DNA of 64,000 nucleotides from Kiritimatiellia bacterium (GCA_017558005.1 JAFYWN010000015.1:54998-118997), one strand, 5' to 3'; numbered from the stretch's first letter, positions 44,507-52,940 are shown. Numbers and translations: made by a program. Notes: generated from the letters alone by a model not told the origin.

Positions 44507-45959
44507 TCAAGACTCCTCCACGTCCATTCTCACGAAGGCGTCTTAATTTAAGTGTCAATTTTTTATTTTCTACTAATTTTGCCTGATTCCTTTGCTTTCG
44601 CTGTTCAATCTCATTAGCACTCATACCATTTAACTCTGTATTTAATCCATCATGAATTTCCCTAATATGTCTTTCAAGTTCCTCCTTCGTAGTGTAACTT
44701 AAAGAACAATACTTGCATTTGTGTGATCTTTCAAATTCAAGTCGAAGTTGTTGAAGGCTCGTGTTCATGATTGGACACACAGAGTGACAACTGTCTTCAT
44801 CTACCTCCTCTCCATTTTCAACAATTTCATTTAATAAATACGAATACACATGTAAAAGCGTTTCTTGCATCTTTTCAAATGCAGTGTGATTCTTTTTAGA
44901 ACTAGCATCCATGTACGTCTGCTTATTCAGTTCTATCATCAATGAATGGCCTTGATAATCTACAGGAGCAATCGTATTGGAATAAGGGATATTTAATGCC
45001 ACCCGATAACCAGCCTCTTCAAAAATATCTTTCACATTATTAATCACCGTATCACTTGGTTTCGTCGCATCATCATTAATCCCAAGGCAGACATCTATCT
45101 CTGGATTTAAATCCGCAGGAAACGAGTGACAATCAATAATTAATGGTTTCTCTCCTAGTGCAACAGCCTCAAGTAGTTCCACTCGATAACGAAACCAAGC
45201 CGCCAAATACTTATTCCATTGTTGCGAAGAAACCTCTTTTACTACCCCACCCTTTTCTGCTAAACGAAAAGCCGCAATACGATCTACCTCCCCTTTTAAG
45301 CGCTCTGCATCTACTTCAATGCGCGAATAGGGGAATTTTACACACGAGATTCTTTCGTGCCTCACATCAAAAAGTTCATCTGTATACCAATCTGTCCATC
45401 GTGCCACTTCCATTCGTACCTTTTCGTTTTGAGAAAGTTCATTAAACGAAAGTTTGCTCACCGCATGGGGAACCGCTAAAACAAGATTTGTATAAACTTC
45501 ACCACCTGCAAGTGTTCTCCATCGTGCAAAAGCCTCTTGAGCTTCACGTCCTATTTTCTCGCATTCTTCTTCCAAAATATGCACGAAATCCACCTCGACA
45601 GTTTTACAATTTTGGATAATACTTTCGGCAGTATTGGGCAACAAATACATATATTTTTGTATATAAAGCCTAATTTTTTCTTCAAGAAACGTTTTAAAAT
45701 CCCACCCTTTTCTCGCATATAAGGCACAAAGCCCTAATACGGCTTCGCGATCTTCTATTTTCTTCACCAACGCATCATTAAAATAATTTCGATTCTCAAA
45801 AGTACGCACTTCGCCATACTTAATAAGTCCTGCCGAGACAGCAATCTGATACGTATTTGAAGCTTCTCCATTCTCTTTGAGCATCAAGCAAAAGGTCTTT
45901 TTAGCCCGTCCGTTTAAGTTCATTACCCCATCCTTAAAATCAGGCAGCTTATTACTCAT
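44502..45959 (-). CDS. N-formylglutamate-amidohydrolase-like protein with C-terminal C2H2 finger, module A effector
   Basis: 485 residues. The N-terminal part (1-150) is unrecognised and helical. Residues about 155-380 resemble N-formylglutamate amidohydrolase, a zinc carboxypeptidase-like fold: VPHAV (H165), SRIEVD (R213, D217), DCHSF (D276, H278), GHSLMIELNKQTYM (H338, E343). A C2H2 finger follows (C415, C418, H431, H436), then a basic tail ending RRLRENGRG. The enzyme family normally acts in histidine degradation as a bare domain; the added finger and the setting suggest another substrate. AAAGGGGAATAG precedes the start. Confidence 0.65.
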   Translation of the reverse strand: MSNKLPDFKDGVMNLNGRAKKTFCLMLKENGEASNTYQIAVSAGLIKYGEVRTFENRNYFNDALVKKIEDREAVLGLCALYARKGWDFKTFLEEKIRLYIQKYMYLLPNTAESIIQNCKTVEVDFVHILEEECEKIGREAQEAFARWRTLAGGEVYTNLVLAVPHAVSKLSFNELSQNEKVRMEVARWTDWYTDELFDVRHERISCVKFPYSRIEVDAERLKGEVDRIAAFRLAEKGGVVKEVSSQQWNKYLAAWFRYRVELLEAVALGEKPLIIDCHSFPADLNPEIDVCLGINDDATKPSDTVINNVKDIFEEAGYRVALNIPYSNTIAPVDYQGHSLMIELNKQTYMDASSKKNHTAFEKMQETLLHVYSYLLNEIVENGEEVDEDSCHSVCPIMNTSLQQLRLEFERSHKCKYCSLSYTTKEELERHIREIHDGLNTELNGMSANEIEQRKQRNQAKLVENKKLTLKLRRLRENGRGGVLN

Positions 45960-45974
45960 CTCTATTCCCCTTTC

Positions 45975-46478
45975 TTACTTTTCTGAGAATTTATTGTTGA
46001 GGGCTTGGCGGAGTTTTTTGAGGGCGTTTTGTTCAATCTGGCGAATACGTTCGTGAGAGATGGCATATTCTTCGGCAAGATCCCGAAGTGTGCGATGGTG
46101 TTTTTCGCTATAACGCGCGAACAGGATGTGACGTTCGCGCTCAGAAAGAATGGGCAGAATATCGTAAAAAGCTTCAAAAAGTTCTTCAAGACTAAATTTC
46201 TTAAAATCAATCTCTGGTGTTTTCGCCTTTTTAATCCGCTTCTGTTTCTCTAACGGTTGTTCAACCGAATGTGACCACCTCTCCGATACATCTCTTGATG
46301 AGAATGGAGGCGGTGTAGAGAATTTATAGCGAATATTTGGCACATCCGCACAAGACGACTCCTCCTTACACTCTTTCAAAACGATTGGCTCCATGGGCTC
46401 ATCGTATGAAACGTCTTCAAGGGTGATAACTTGAGTCAATAATGGAAGGAGATTTAGTTCTTCAGAGGTCAAACGCAT
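45975..46478 (-). CDS. Sigma70 region-4-only DNA-binding protein, long form
   Basis: 167 residues from the ATG at 46478, preceded by AAAGGTG; a longer in-frame start at 46529 lies inside the promoter. The first 90 residues are low in recognisable structure. Residues about 100-167 are a sigma70 region 4 with RTLRDLAEEYAISHERIRQIEQ as helix-turn-helix, close to the group-1 sigma signature. Region 2 is missing, so it is not a complete sigma factor. It shares NALKKLRQALN-KF-EK with the short form. It is first in a four-gene operon under a strong promoter. A regulator of the operon itself is a natural guess. Confidence 0.72.
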   Translation of the reverse strand: MRLTSEELNLLPLLTQVITLEDVSYDEPMEPIVLKECKEESSCADVPNIRYKFSTPPPFSSRDVSERWSHSVEQPLEKQKRIKKAKTPEIDFKKFSLEELFEAFYDILPILSERERHILFARYSEKHHRTLRDLAEEYAISHERIRQIEQNALKKLRQALNNKFSEK

Positions 46479-46500
46479 ACTATTCACCTTTCTATTATGA

Positions 46501-46529
46501 ATTGTAGAACAAGGGGTATCATTTGTCAA
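46501..46529 (-). promoter_or_regulatory. Near-consensus promoter of the sigma4/zinc-finger operon
   Basis: TTGACA (46529-46524), exactly 17 bp, TACAAT (46506-46501), with AAAGGTG then the ATG at 46478. Confidence 0.85.
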
Positions 46530-46530
46530 A

Positions 46531-46561
46531 CGTCTTAGAGGTAGTTTTTACCCCTAAGACG
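46531..46561 (-). terminator. Terminator of the VWA gene
   Basis: 12-bp stem with one mismatch (46531-46542 with 46550-46561) downstream of the VWA stop on the minus strand; short T tail that runs into the next -35 box. Confidence 0.6.
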
Positions 46562-46577
46562 CCAAATAATTTTCCCC

Positions 46578-47390
46578 TTATTCGACTCGTCCTGTAAGAC
46601 GTTTCCTTGCACGGCGGTAACTCACACGATGGTTACATTCCGCCATGCACAAGTTAATTCCTTCTTCGCACGCATCAAAAGAGAGGGAATCTTCTACATC
46701 AATTCCGAGATTATGCGCTTCTGCGAAGTGGTCTACATTCGCGCCAAAGTACAGAAAATCCCAACCATGTTTTTCTTGGAGCGTCTGAATCATGCGCTTC
46801 ACAATCGGTTGCGTATACGTGCGGCTGCTATTTTCTTCGCCATCTGTGATAATAACAACAATCGTAGTTCCTGGGCGTTCCGCATCGGGCAAGGCGGCCT
46901 GACGTTTACAAATGCGCTCAATGGAGGCCCCCACAGCATCTAACAATGCCGTACCTCCAGCAGGCGTATAATTGCGTCGCTCCAATTCGTTCACTTCAGC
47001 AATAGGCTGCGACTCATACATCGTAACCATTTGCGTATTAAACAATACGGTCGAAACCACAGCATCGCCCTCTTCGGCACGCTGCTGCGCAATCACCTTA
47101 TTAAAATTAGCGACCACGGCCTTCTCCGTTTCCTCTCCACCCATAGAACCGCTTTGGTCAATCACGAAGAGAATCTCAGCAAGACAATTCTTATTTGGCT
47201 TCTCAAGCACAGGCAGTGCATCAACTGCACAAATCTTCCGCTTATTTAAACGCTCCTTAAGAAATCCTTTTAACTCCTGACAGTCTTGTTCATTCCCACT
47301 CGCAACAAATTCAGTTACCAAATCCATCAATTGGGGCTCAACAAAACCAGCAAAACCTCGTAAACGACTCGGATCACCCATCTTTCTCAT
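46578..47390 (-). CDS. von Willebrand factor A domain protein
   Basis: 270 residues, cytoplasmic (no signal peptide or helix). The VWA domain spans about 70-255 with an intact metal-ion-dependent adhesion site: DQSGS (D78, S80, S82), T147 in PAGGTALLD, D183 in ITDGEE. The N-terminal 65 residues are helical. VWA proteins of this type often act with AAA+ ATPases or phage-like and metal-response systems; no such partner is seen nearby. AAAGGATAAAAAG precedes the ATG. Confidence 0.83.
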   Translation of the reverse strand: MRKMGDPSRLRGFAGFVEPQLMDLVTEFVASGNEQDCQELKGFLKERLNKRKICAVDALPVLEKPNKNCLAEILFVIDQSGSMGGEETEKAVVANFNKVIAQQRAEEGDAVVSTVLFNTQMVTMYESQPIAEVNELERRNYTPAGGTALLDAVGASIERICKRQAALPDAERPGTTIVVIITDGEENSSRTYTQPIVKRMIQTLQEKHGWDFLYFGANVDHFAEAHNLGIDVEDSLSFDACEEGINLCMAECNHRVSYRRARKRLTGRVE

Positions 47391-47434
47391 CTTTTTATCC
47401 TTTCACTTTAACAACAAACAACAATCACGACTTC

Positions 47435-47986
47435 TCACCTTAACAAACATGATGCATCATGCTTTTCCTCCTTTGGGTTATCCACTACTGTCGATTGTTT
47501 CATAGTCTTAAATGGATACCATTTACGGTGATAGTACTGAAACGTAGAATCAATCGTCTCAAAAGACTCAAAGTTTTCAACAGGGCATGTGAAAAAAGTT
47601 TCGTAATCATGCCCACTCTCACATTCGGTGTAAATTACACAAAAGGCAAACCCTTCCTTTTCACTTTCCGTCAGTTTCCCTTTGGTTTCTTCAATCACCT
47701 CAAATACACGACAAATTTTGCTAGACATCACCCCTGTATTTGGATACGCTCCCCAAGCGCATCCATTTAAATGTAACCAAGGATTATCATAAAGTTGTTC
47801 CATTGTGCGCATAATCTCACCCACAGACAGTTTACTATGCGTGTAGCGACTCACAACTGCACAAAAGGGCCCCCACCAGCGATTACGATCTGCATTTGAG
47901 CATCCCCATGAATCTTTTCCCTCAAGATCCACACCTTTCATCGCAAGATAACGCAACACTTCTTCTGTAAATTCTTCGTTTGTCAT
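47435..47986 (-). CDS. Hypothetical protein of the AT-rich island
   Basis: 183 residues, no signal peptide or membrane helix. The N-terminal 70 residues look helical (FTEEVLRYLAMKGVDLEG...SVGEIMRTMEQLYDNPWLHLNG) and the middle is Trp/Cys-rich. No family recognised. AAGGAAGCAGAT precedes the ATG. It lies 44 bp upstream of the VWA gene and 46 bp downstream of the next unknown, so these three are probably one transcript. Confidence 0.6.
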   Translation of the reverse strand: MTNEEFTEEVLRYLAMKGVDLEGKDSWGCSNADRNRWWGPFCAVVSRYTHSKLSVGEIMRTMEQLYDNPWLHLNGCAWGAYPNTGVMSSKICRVFEVIEETKGKLTESEKEGFAFCVIYTECESGHDYETFFTCPVENFESFETIDSTFQYYHRKWYPFKTMKQSTVVDNPKEEKHDASCLLR

Positions 47987-48032
47987 ATCTGCTTCCTTCT
48001 TCGCAATTCAAAACTAAAGGCAATCACAAAAC

Positions 48033-49412
48033 TTACACCTCAAAACGTGCCTTTAACGCCTCAAGTGTAGAGCGCTCCATTTCTTCTCCCGTAAGCGGGA
48101 AAACACCCTTTTCTGCCAAATACTGCGCAATGCGTGCTGCCGCCGCCATTAATGTTTTATGAGAAAGATCAAGACGTGTAGCAAGCTCACCAATTTCATC
48201 CAGCGAAATAATCAAGCCATTATCTAGATCAAGATAATTCCATGGGCAAACATAGCTCTCATAGACAATCTTGTATAAGTCTTCCACATCTAACAAGCGA
48301 AGTTTCTTCACGACCTCTGCTTCAATACCAACACACCACGCTAAAAGCGGATTTTGTGCAATGAATTCATTGAAACGCGGTTGCCAGGCTTCATACAGAT
48401 ACGCCACCTTCTCCGTATTCGCCTCCAATGCTTCAATACCGCCCAAATCTTCAATTAATGTTTTACTCACCTCTTTCACATCCGGTTCATGGTCATATCC
48501 CTTCATTTCACACAAGGTCACCCCACCCCGCGTCTTCTCTTCTTCCTTACGTAATGCAACCATTCGCGAGGCCAACTCCTCATCCTCCCATGGGCAATAC
48601 GTCTCAATACACATTGGATTCATCTCAAAGCCTCGTCCACGCGCTGGTGGAATTGTCAGTAATGACGTCACATGGTAGGAATACGTATAAAGCGTTACAA
48701 ATGTAAATGGAAAAGACTCCCCATTTTCACCAAAATCCTTCTGTTCTAAATCAACGCAAATAATCCACTTGTCCACAGGATGCGACTTACCCATCACACT
48801 CATTGAGCCCACCCGATGAAAACAAATCGAGGCACCTCTGAATAACAGTGACTTCAAATACGTGTACGCATGTGAGACTCGCGTCAACAAAATCGGATTT
48901 TCAGGTGTCAAGCCATATGTATCCCAATCAATCTCAAGATACTCCTTTTCAAAAAAAGCATCCACCTTCTCTGGTGGCATCATAGGAGGCGTATAACGTA
49001 AAAAACGTTTTCCTCCATTTGGCGACGGACGCCCAAAAAGTGGCTTGAGCGCCTCCATAACCTCCTCCTCAAAACAAGGCAACTCAAAATAGGCATATCC
49101 CGCTTGATTAATCCCCTCGTAATCCCCATCATAAATTGAAGTGTACAATTTTCCCGACAAGCAAGGTCCCTTTTTACCCTCGGCTGGTGCAAAGCCAAAA
49201 GAAAACCCAACTGGATGATCAATCAAATTGCCATAAACCGCATTCTTACGAAGCGAACCCAAGCGTACCTGTTGCAACACATCATCTGCAAAGCGCTCCA
49301 TTAGACACTTCATTTCACTATACAATTCCTGCCCCTCACGATGCTCCATATCAGAAAGTATGGACGCATCATAAAGCGCACACATCCGCTTCGCATCATC
49401 AATCGTAAACAT
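48033..49412 (-). CDS. Hypothetical protein of the AT-rich island
   Basis: 459 residues from the ATG at 49412 (AAAGGGTATC upstream); an in-frame start 14 codons earlier is less likely. It is soluble, with an alpha/beta N-terminal part (SFGFAPAEGKKGPCLSG...GYAYFELPCFEEEV), a central segment with VGSMSVMGKSHPVDKWIICVDLEQ, and a helical C terminus. I do not recognise any family. It appears to be the first gene of the unit with the 183-residue protein and the VWA protein. Confidence 0.6.
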   Translation of the reverse strand: MFTIDDAKRMCALYDASILSDMEHREGQELYSEMKCLMERFADDVLQQVRLGSLRKNAVYGNLIDHPVGFSFGFAPAEGKKGPCLSGKLYTSIYDGDYEGINQAGYAYFELPCFEEEVMEALKPLFGRPSPNGGKRFLRYTPPMMPPEKVDAFFEKEYLEIDWDTYGLTPENPILLTRVSHAYTYLKSLLFRGASICFHRVGSMSVMGKSHPVDKWIICVDLEQKDFGENGESFPFTFVTLYTYSYHVTSLLTIPPARGRGFEMNPMCIETYCPWEDEELASRMVALRKEEEKTRGGVTLCEMKGYDHEPDVKEVSKTLIEDLGGIEALEANTEKVAYLYEAWQPRFNEFIAQNPLLAWCVGIEAEVVKKLRLLDVEDLYKIVYESYVCPWNYLDLDNGLIISLDEIGELATRLDLSHKTLMAAAARIAQYLAEKGVFPLTGEEMERSTLEALKARFEV

Positions 49413-49454
49413 AACGATACCCTTTCGTTTAAACTCACACTCAGACGCATTCAA

Positions 49455-49986
49455 AAACGCTGAACATCACGTCAACATTTTTAAACACGCCTCCACTATA
49501 TAGCGCTTCTTTGTGGTTTTTCGTGGAAAATTCTTAAAAAATCGCAACACCTCAAAAACCAACAGCCCACAAAAAAGCTGAAAACAACCTAAAAAACACC
49601 CAAAACAAAGCAACAAACACCCAAATCAACCAAAAAATATTTTTAACTTTTTTCACCCACCCCCTTGACAAAAAAACAGACAACCTTCAACACCGCCTCC
49701 TTTTCTCCCCTTCTTTTCTTACGCCTCACCTTTCTCCTCACTCCTCTCTTCCCACTCCTTACTCCTCACTTCTCTCTCACCACTCCCCCCGTGAGCACCA
49801 GTAAAAGCATTCGCAGGATGCGTAGCGTGCAGGACTCAGTCCTGCCGCGGGGCATGGGGCTGCGCAAGCCCCACATTTTCCTCCCCTCTCCTCACTTCTT
49901 ACTTCTCGCCACTCACACAGCCCTACGGCGCAGGCACCCCTTTCCTACCGCCACAGGCGGGTTCATTCGCTGCAGGCGTTCCCACA
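49455..49986. other. Gene-free stretch between the island and the ribosomal operon
   Basis: 49500-49660 is an A/C-rich low-complexity run with many AAAAACC and CCAAAAAA words. 49680-49800 is pyrimidine-rich. Two compact hairpins at 49829-49845 (GCAGGACT-C-AGTCCTGC) and 49856-49872 (GGGGCT-GCGCA-AGCCCC) follow each other closely and could belong to a small RNA. No protein frame is convincing. Confidence 0.5.
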
Positions 49987-50020
49987 AAAAGAAAAGCCTG
50001 CGCTTTCGCACAGGCTTTTC
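49987..50020 (-). terminator. Terminator of the ribosomal protein operon
   Basis: On the minus strand AAAAGCCTG...CAGGCTTTT (50019-49992) with further inner pairing GCG/CGC, then CTTTTTG. Confidence 0.9.
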
Positions 50021-50040
50021 GGGATCGGATAAGGGAAACC

Positions 50041-50406
50041 TTACTTGATTTCAACCTTAGCGCCAGCCTTTTCAAGAGCTTCCTTGATCTTGGCTGCTTC
50101 GTCCTTGGCGATGCCCTGCTTAACAGGCTTCGGAGCGCCTTCGACGAGGTCCTTAGCATCCTTGAGGCCGAGGCCGGTGATGGTGCGGACTTCCTTGATG
50201 ACGGCGATCTTGTTAGCGCCAGCTTCAGCGAGGATGACATCGAATTCGGTCTTTTCTTCAGCGGGAGCAGCAGCAGCGCCAGCGGCAGCAACAGCCACGG
50301 GAGCAGCGGCGGAAACGCCCCACTTTTCTTCGAGAGCCTTAACGAGGTCAGCGATCTGCAGCACGGTCATGCCGGAGAGGGCGTCAATGATTTCTTCCTG
50401 GGTCAT
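50041..50406 (-). CDS. rplL: 50S ribosomal protein L7/L12
   Basis: 121 residues, canonical. N-terminal dimerisation helices (about 1-32), an Ala/Pro hinge (about 35-52), and the C-terminal factor-binding domain ([38 protein letters not shown]). It forms the ribosomal stalk with L10 and recruits translational GTPases. It is the last gene of the operon here and is followed by a strong terminator; rpoB does not follow. Confidence 0.98.
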   Translation of the reverse strand: MTQEEIIDALSGMTVLQIADLVKALEEKWGVSAAAPVAVAAAGAAAAPAEEKTEFDVILAEAGANKIAVIKEVRTITGLGLKDAKDLVEGAPKPVKQGIAKDEAAKIKEALEKAGAKVEIK

Positions 50407-50464
50407 GGTATTCTTCTTTCTTTGTTTGTGTAACCGCCCAAAGTCTAAGCTTTGGAAGGAGGGT

Positions 50465-50506
50465 GTCTCAGGCTACGCGGCGAAATAGAGCGGCTTCACC
50501 TGAGAC
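50465..50506 (-). promoter_or_regulatory. Hairpin between rplJ and rplL
   Basis: GTCTCAGG (minus, 50506-50499) pairs with CCTGAGAC (50472-50465), with possible GCCGC inner pairing. A second small stem CCAAAG/CTTTGG lies nearer rplL. Probably an mRNA processing or translation-ratio element. Confidence 0.5.
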
Positions 50507-50525
50507 GGTTTTACAACACGGCTGT

Positions 50526-51074
50526 TTAGGCCGCAGGGGTGCCGTCGGGAGTACCTTCGGCGGAAGCGGGAGCGCCACCTTCGTTCTCCTTGTCCACCTT
50601 GGCCTGCAACACGCGAGCCATCTGGGAGGCGGGAGCCTGAAGGGTGCCGAGCAAGCGAGCCTGCTGGGCGGCGAGAGAGATGAGTTCGGAGAGGGTGGTC
50701 ACTTCAGCGGCGGAAATGACATTCTTCTCCATGAGACCTGCCTTGATGGAGGCCTTGTCGTTCTTCTTCACGAAGTCAACCACGGTCTTAGCGGTGTCAG
50801 CGATATCGCCGGTACCGGTGATGACAGCGGTGGGGCCAGTGAGGATGCCTTCGGGGAATTCGATACCCTGATCAGCGGCGACCTTAGCGATGAAGGTGTT
50901 CTTGATCACCATCATTGCGGCGCCCTTGGAGGCGAGCTGAGCGCGCAGATCAGCGATCTGAGCGACGGTCAAACCGCCAAAGTTGATGAGGAAGGAGAAT
51001 TCCTTGCCGGAGATGAAATTGGCGACTTCGTTGTAAATCGCGACGACTTCGGGGCGTTTCTTCTGATTGGACAT
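50526..51074 (-). CDS. rplJ: 50S ribosomal protein L10
   Basis: 182 residues, normal for L10. The globular rRNA-binding domain (about 1-130, KRPEVVAIYNEVANFISG...MVIKNTFIAKVA) is followed by the C-terminal helix that carries L7/L12 dimers and an Ala/Pro-rich tail. It lies 6 bp after rplA, leaving no room for a classical L10 leader. Translational coupling is likely. Confidence 0.96.
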   Translation of the reverse strand: MSNQKKRPEVVAIYNEVANFISGKEFSFLINFGGLTVAQIADLRAQLASKGAAMMVIKNTFIAKVAADQGIEFPEGILTGPTAVITGTGDIADTAKTVVDFVKKNDKASIKAGLMEKNVISAAEVTTLSELISLAAQQARLLGTLQAPASQMARVLQAKVDKENEGGAPASAEGTPDGTPAA

Positions 51075-51080
51075 GGTGTC

Positions 51081-51764
51081 TTACTCCTTCACGATAACGC
51101 GCACGCCGACGCCCATGGTGGGGCTGATGGTGCAGCTACGGATGAAGATGCCCTTGGCAGCTGCGGGACGTTCGTGTTCCACAGCGTCAATGATGGCGCG
51201 GATGTTGTCGACGAGCTTGTCAGCTTCGAAGCTGAGCTTACCAGCGGGAACGCAGACGTTACCGGTGCGGTCCATGCGGAAGTCCACCTTACCTGCCTGA
51301 GCAGCCTTGACAGCAGCAGCGACGTCATCGGTCACGGTGCCAGTCTTGGGGTTAGGCATCAAGCCACGGGGACCGAGCACACGGGCGACGGTACGCACCT
51401 GCTTCATTGCGTCGGTGGTAGCGATGGCAACGTCAAAATCGACCCAACCACCCTTCACCTTTTCGATGAGATCGTCGAGACCCACTGCGTCAGCGCCAGC
51501 GGCCTTAGCAGCGTCAGCCATGTCGCCAGCGGCGAACACGATCACGCGGACGTGCTTACCAGTGCCGTGGGGCAAGTGCACCACGCCACGGACGGCCTGG
51601 TCACTCTTGGTGGGGTCTGCGCCCAAACGGAAGCCCACGTCGACGGTTTCGTCGAACTTGGCGCCGGGATGAGCCTTGATGAAAGCGACGGCTTCTTCGA
51701 GGGAGATGGCAGCCTTAGGTGCCTGCTTGAGCGCGTCCTGGTACTTCTTGCTATGCTTTGCCAT
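51081..51764 (-). CDS. rplA: 50S ribosomal protein L1
   Basis: 227 residues from the ATG at 51764 (TGAGGAG upstream; a TTG three codons earlier is unlikely). It forms the L1 stalk at the E site. Family blocks KFDETVDVGFRLGADPTKSDQ, VRGVVHLPHGTGK and LGPRGLMPNPKTGTVT are intact. It can repress the L11 operon by binding its mRNA leader in other bacteria. Confidence 0.97.
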   Translation of the reverse strand: MAKHSKKYQDALKQAPKAAISLEEAVAFIKAHPGAKFDETVDVGFRLGADPTKSDQAVRGVVHLPHGTGKHVRVIVFAAGDMADAAKAAGADAVGLDDLIEKVKGGWVDFDVAIATTDAMKQVRTVARVLGPRGLMPNPKTGTVTDDVAAAVKAAQAGKVDFRMDRTGNVCVPAGKLSFEADKLVDNIRAIIDAVEHERPAAAKGIFIRSCTISPTMGVGVRVIVKE

Positions 51765-51778
51765 GATGCTCAAACTCC

Positions 51779-52204
51779 TCAGTCAATGACTTCAACGCCC
51801 ATCTGACGGGCGGTGCCTTCGATCATACGAGCGGCAGCTTCAGGATCGGTAGCGTTCAGGTCATTAGCCTTGATCTTCACGATTTCGGCAATCTGAGCGC
51901 GGGTGATCTTACCAACCTTTTCAGAGTTGGGCTTGCCAGCACCCTTAGCCACGTTAGCATACTTCTTGATGAGAGCAGAAGCGGGCGGGCTCTTAAGGAT
52001 GAAAGTGAAAGAACGGTCAGCGTAAACGGTGATGACCACGGGAATGATCATGCCGCCCTTGTCCTGAGTCTTGGCGTTGAATTCCTTACAGAACGCCATA
52101 ATGTTCACACCCTGGGAACCCAAAGCGGGGCCGACGGGCGGTGCGGGATTTGCTGCTCCAGCAGGGATCTGAAGCTTGATCATCCCGGTGACTTTCTTAG
52201 CCAT
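51779..52204 (-). CDS. rplK: 50S ribosomal protein L11
   Basis: 141 residues, normal length. The N-terminal thiostrepton-region domain has the Pro-rich [22 protein letters not shown] and the C-terminal domain binds the GTPase-centre rRNA. A 97-nt leader separates it from nusG, longer than the other gaps in the operon. Confidence 0.97.
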   Translation of the reverse strand: MAKKVTGMIKLQIPAGAANPAPPVGPALGSQGVNIMAFCKEFNAKTQDKGGMIIPVVITVYADRSFTFILKSPPASALIKKYANVAKGAGKPNSEKVGKITRAQIAEIVKIKANDLNATDPEAAARMIEGTARQMGVEVID

Positions 52205-52313
52205 GGTAATGGTCCTTTTGTTTTATGTCGCGCTCCCGGGGATCCTAACCCGGTCCTGACGCACGACCGTCAACGTGACACTGTAAGACAGCGAGAGGGC
52301 GTTAGACGCCCTC
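52205..52313 (-). promoter_or_regulatory. rplK leader with hairpins
   Basis: A stem GAGGGCGT/ACGCCCTC (52313-52295) overlaps the nusG stop. A second pairing, CCGGG with CCCGG, lies near 52235-52253. This could be an L1 feedback site, as in other L11 operons; not verified. Confidence 0.4.
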
Positions 52314-52940
52314 GGGGTGGTCGGTGATACGTTCCACCTGCCAGTATTCCAGTGTAACAGGGGCGCTGCGTCCGAAGATTGAGACGGAAATCTGCAGTCG
52401 TCCGCTGTCAGGATCGATTTGTTCAATCGTGCCGTTGAAGTTCATGAAGGGCCCTTCATTGACACGAACGGTTTCTCCAACGTTGAAGTTCACCTTGAGG
52501 CGAGGTTTCTTCGCTTCTTCAGCAGACTGACGACGGAGAAGATTGTCGGCTTCAACATCCGTAATCGGGCGCGGCTTCGTGGTGGTGCCACCGAGAAAAC
52601 CGATGATGCCAGGGATTCGCTGGATGAATTGCCAGAGGTCTTGATTGATTTGCTTGTGTGCAGCATCGGCATAGAGCGCCATACGGACGATCACATAGCC
52701 GGGGCACACCTTGCGCGTAATCATACGCTTCTTGCCTTCTTTGACTTCCATGACTTTCTCAACGGGGACAACCACGTTGAAGTCATTGAGCGTTTCACCC
52801 TTGGCGGGATCAACGGGAATATCGAAGTAGTCGCACATACCAGCGGTACGAGCCTGAGCGACGATTTGGCGCTGCGCCTTTTGTTCCTGACCGGTGAGGG
52901 TCTTCAGCACATACCATTGCTTCTGCATTTCGTCGTCCAT
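52302..52940 (-). CDS. nusG: Transcription termination/antitermination protein NusG
   Basis: 212 residues: an N-terminal NGN domain (QWYVLKTLTGQEQKAQRQI...VCPGYVIVRM) and a C-terminal KOW domain (NVGETVRVNEGPFMNFNGTIEQIDPDSGRLQISVSIFGRSAPVTLE). It binds RNA polymerase and couples it to Rho or ribosomal S10. It is somewhat longer than E. coli NusG (181), with an insert between the domains. GAAGGAG precedes the ATG. Confidence 0.96.
   Translation of the reverse strand: MDDEMQKQWYVLKTLTGQEQKAQRQIVAQARTAGMCDYFDIPVDPAKGETLNDFNVVVPVEKVMEVKEGKKRMITRKVCPGYVIVRMALYADAAHKQINQDLWQFIQRIPGIIGFLGGTTTKPRPITDVEADNLLRRQSAEEAKKPRLKVNFNVGETVRVNEGPFMNFNGTIEQIDPDSGRLQISVSIFGRSAPVTLEYWQVERITDHPEGV

Noticed and set aside
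45975..46478. A complete alternative sigma factor
   Set aside because: Only region 4 is present; there is no region 2 for -10 recognition or core binding, so it cannot act as sigma alone.
50463..51806. 447-codon plus-strand frame across rplJ and rplA
   Set aside because: It spans two certain ribosomal protein genes on the other strand and has a Gly/His/Asp-rich composition.
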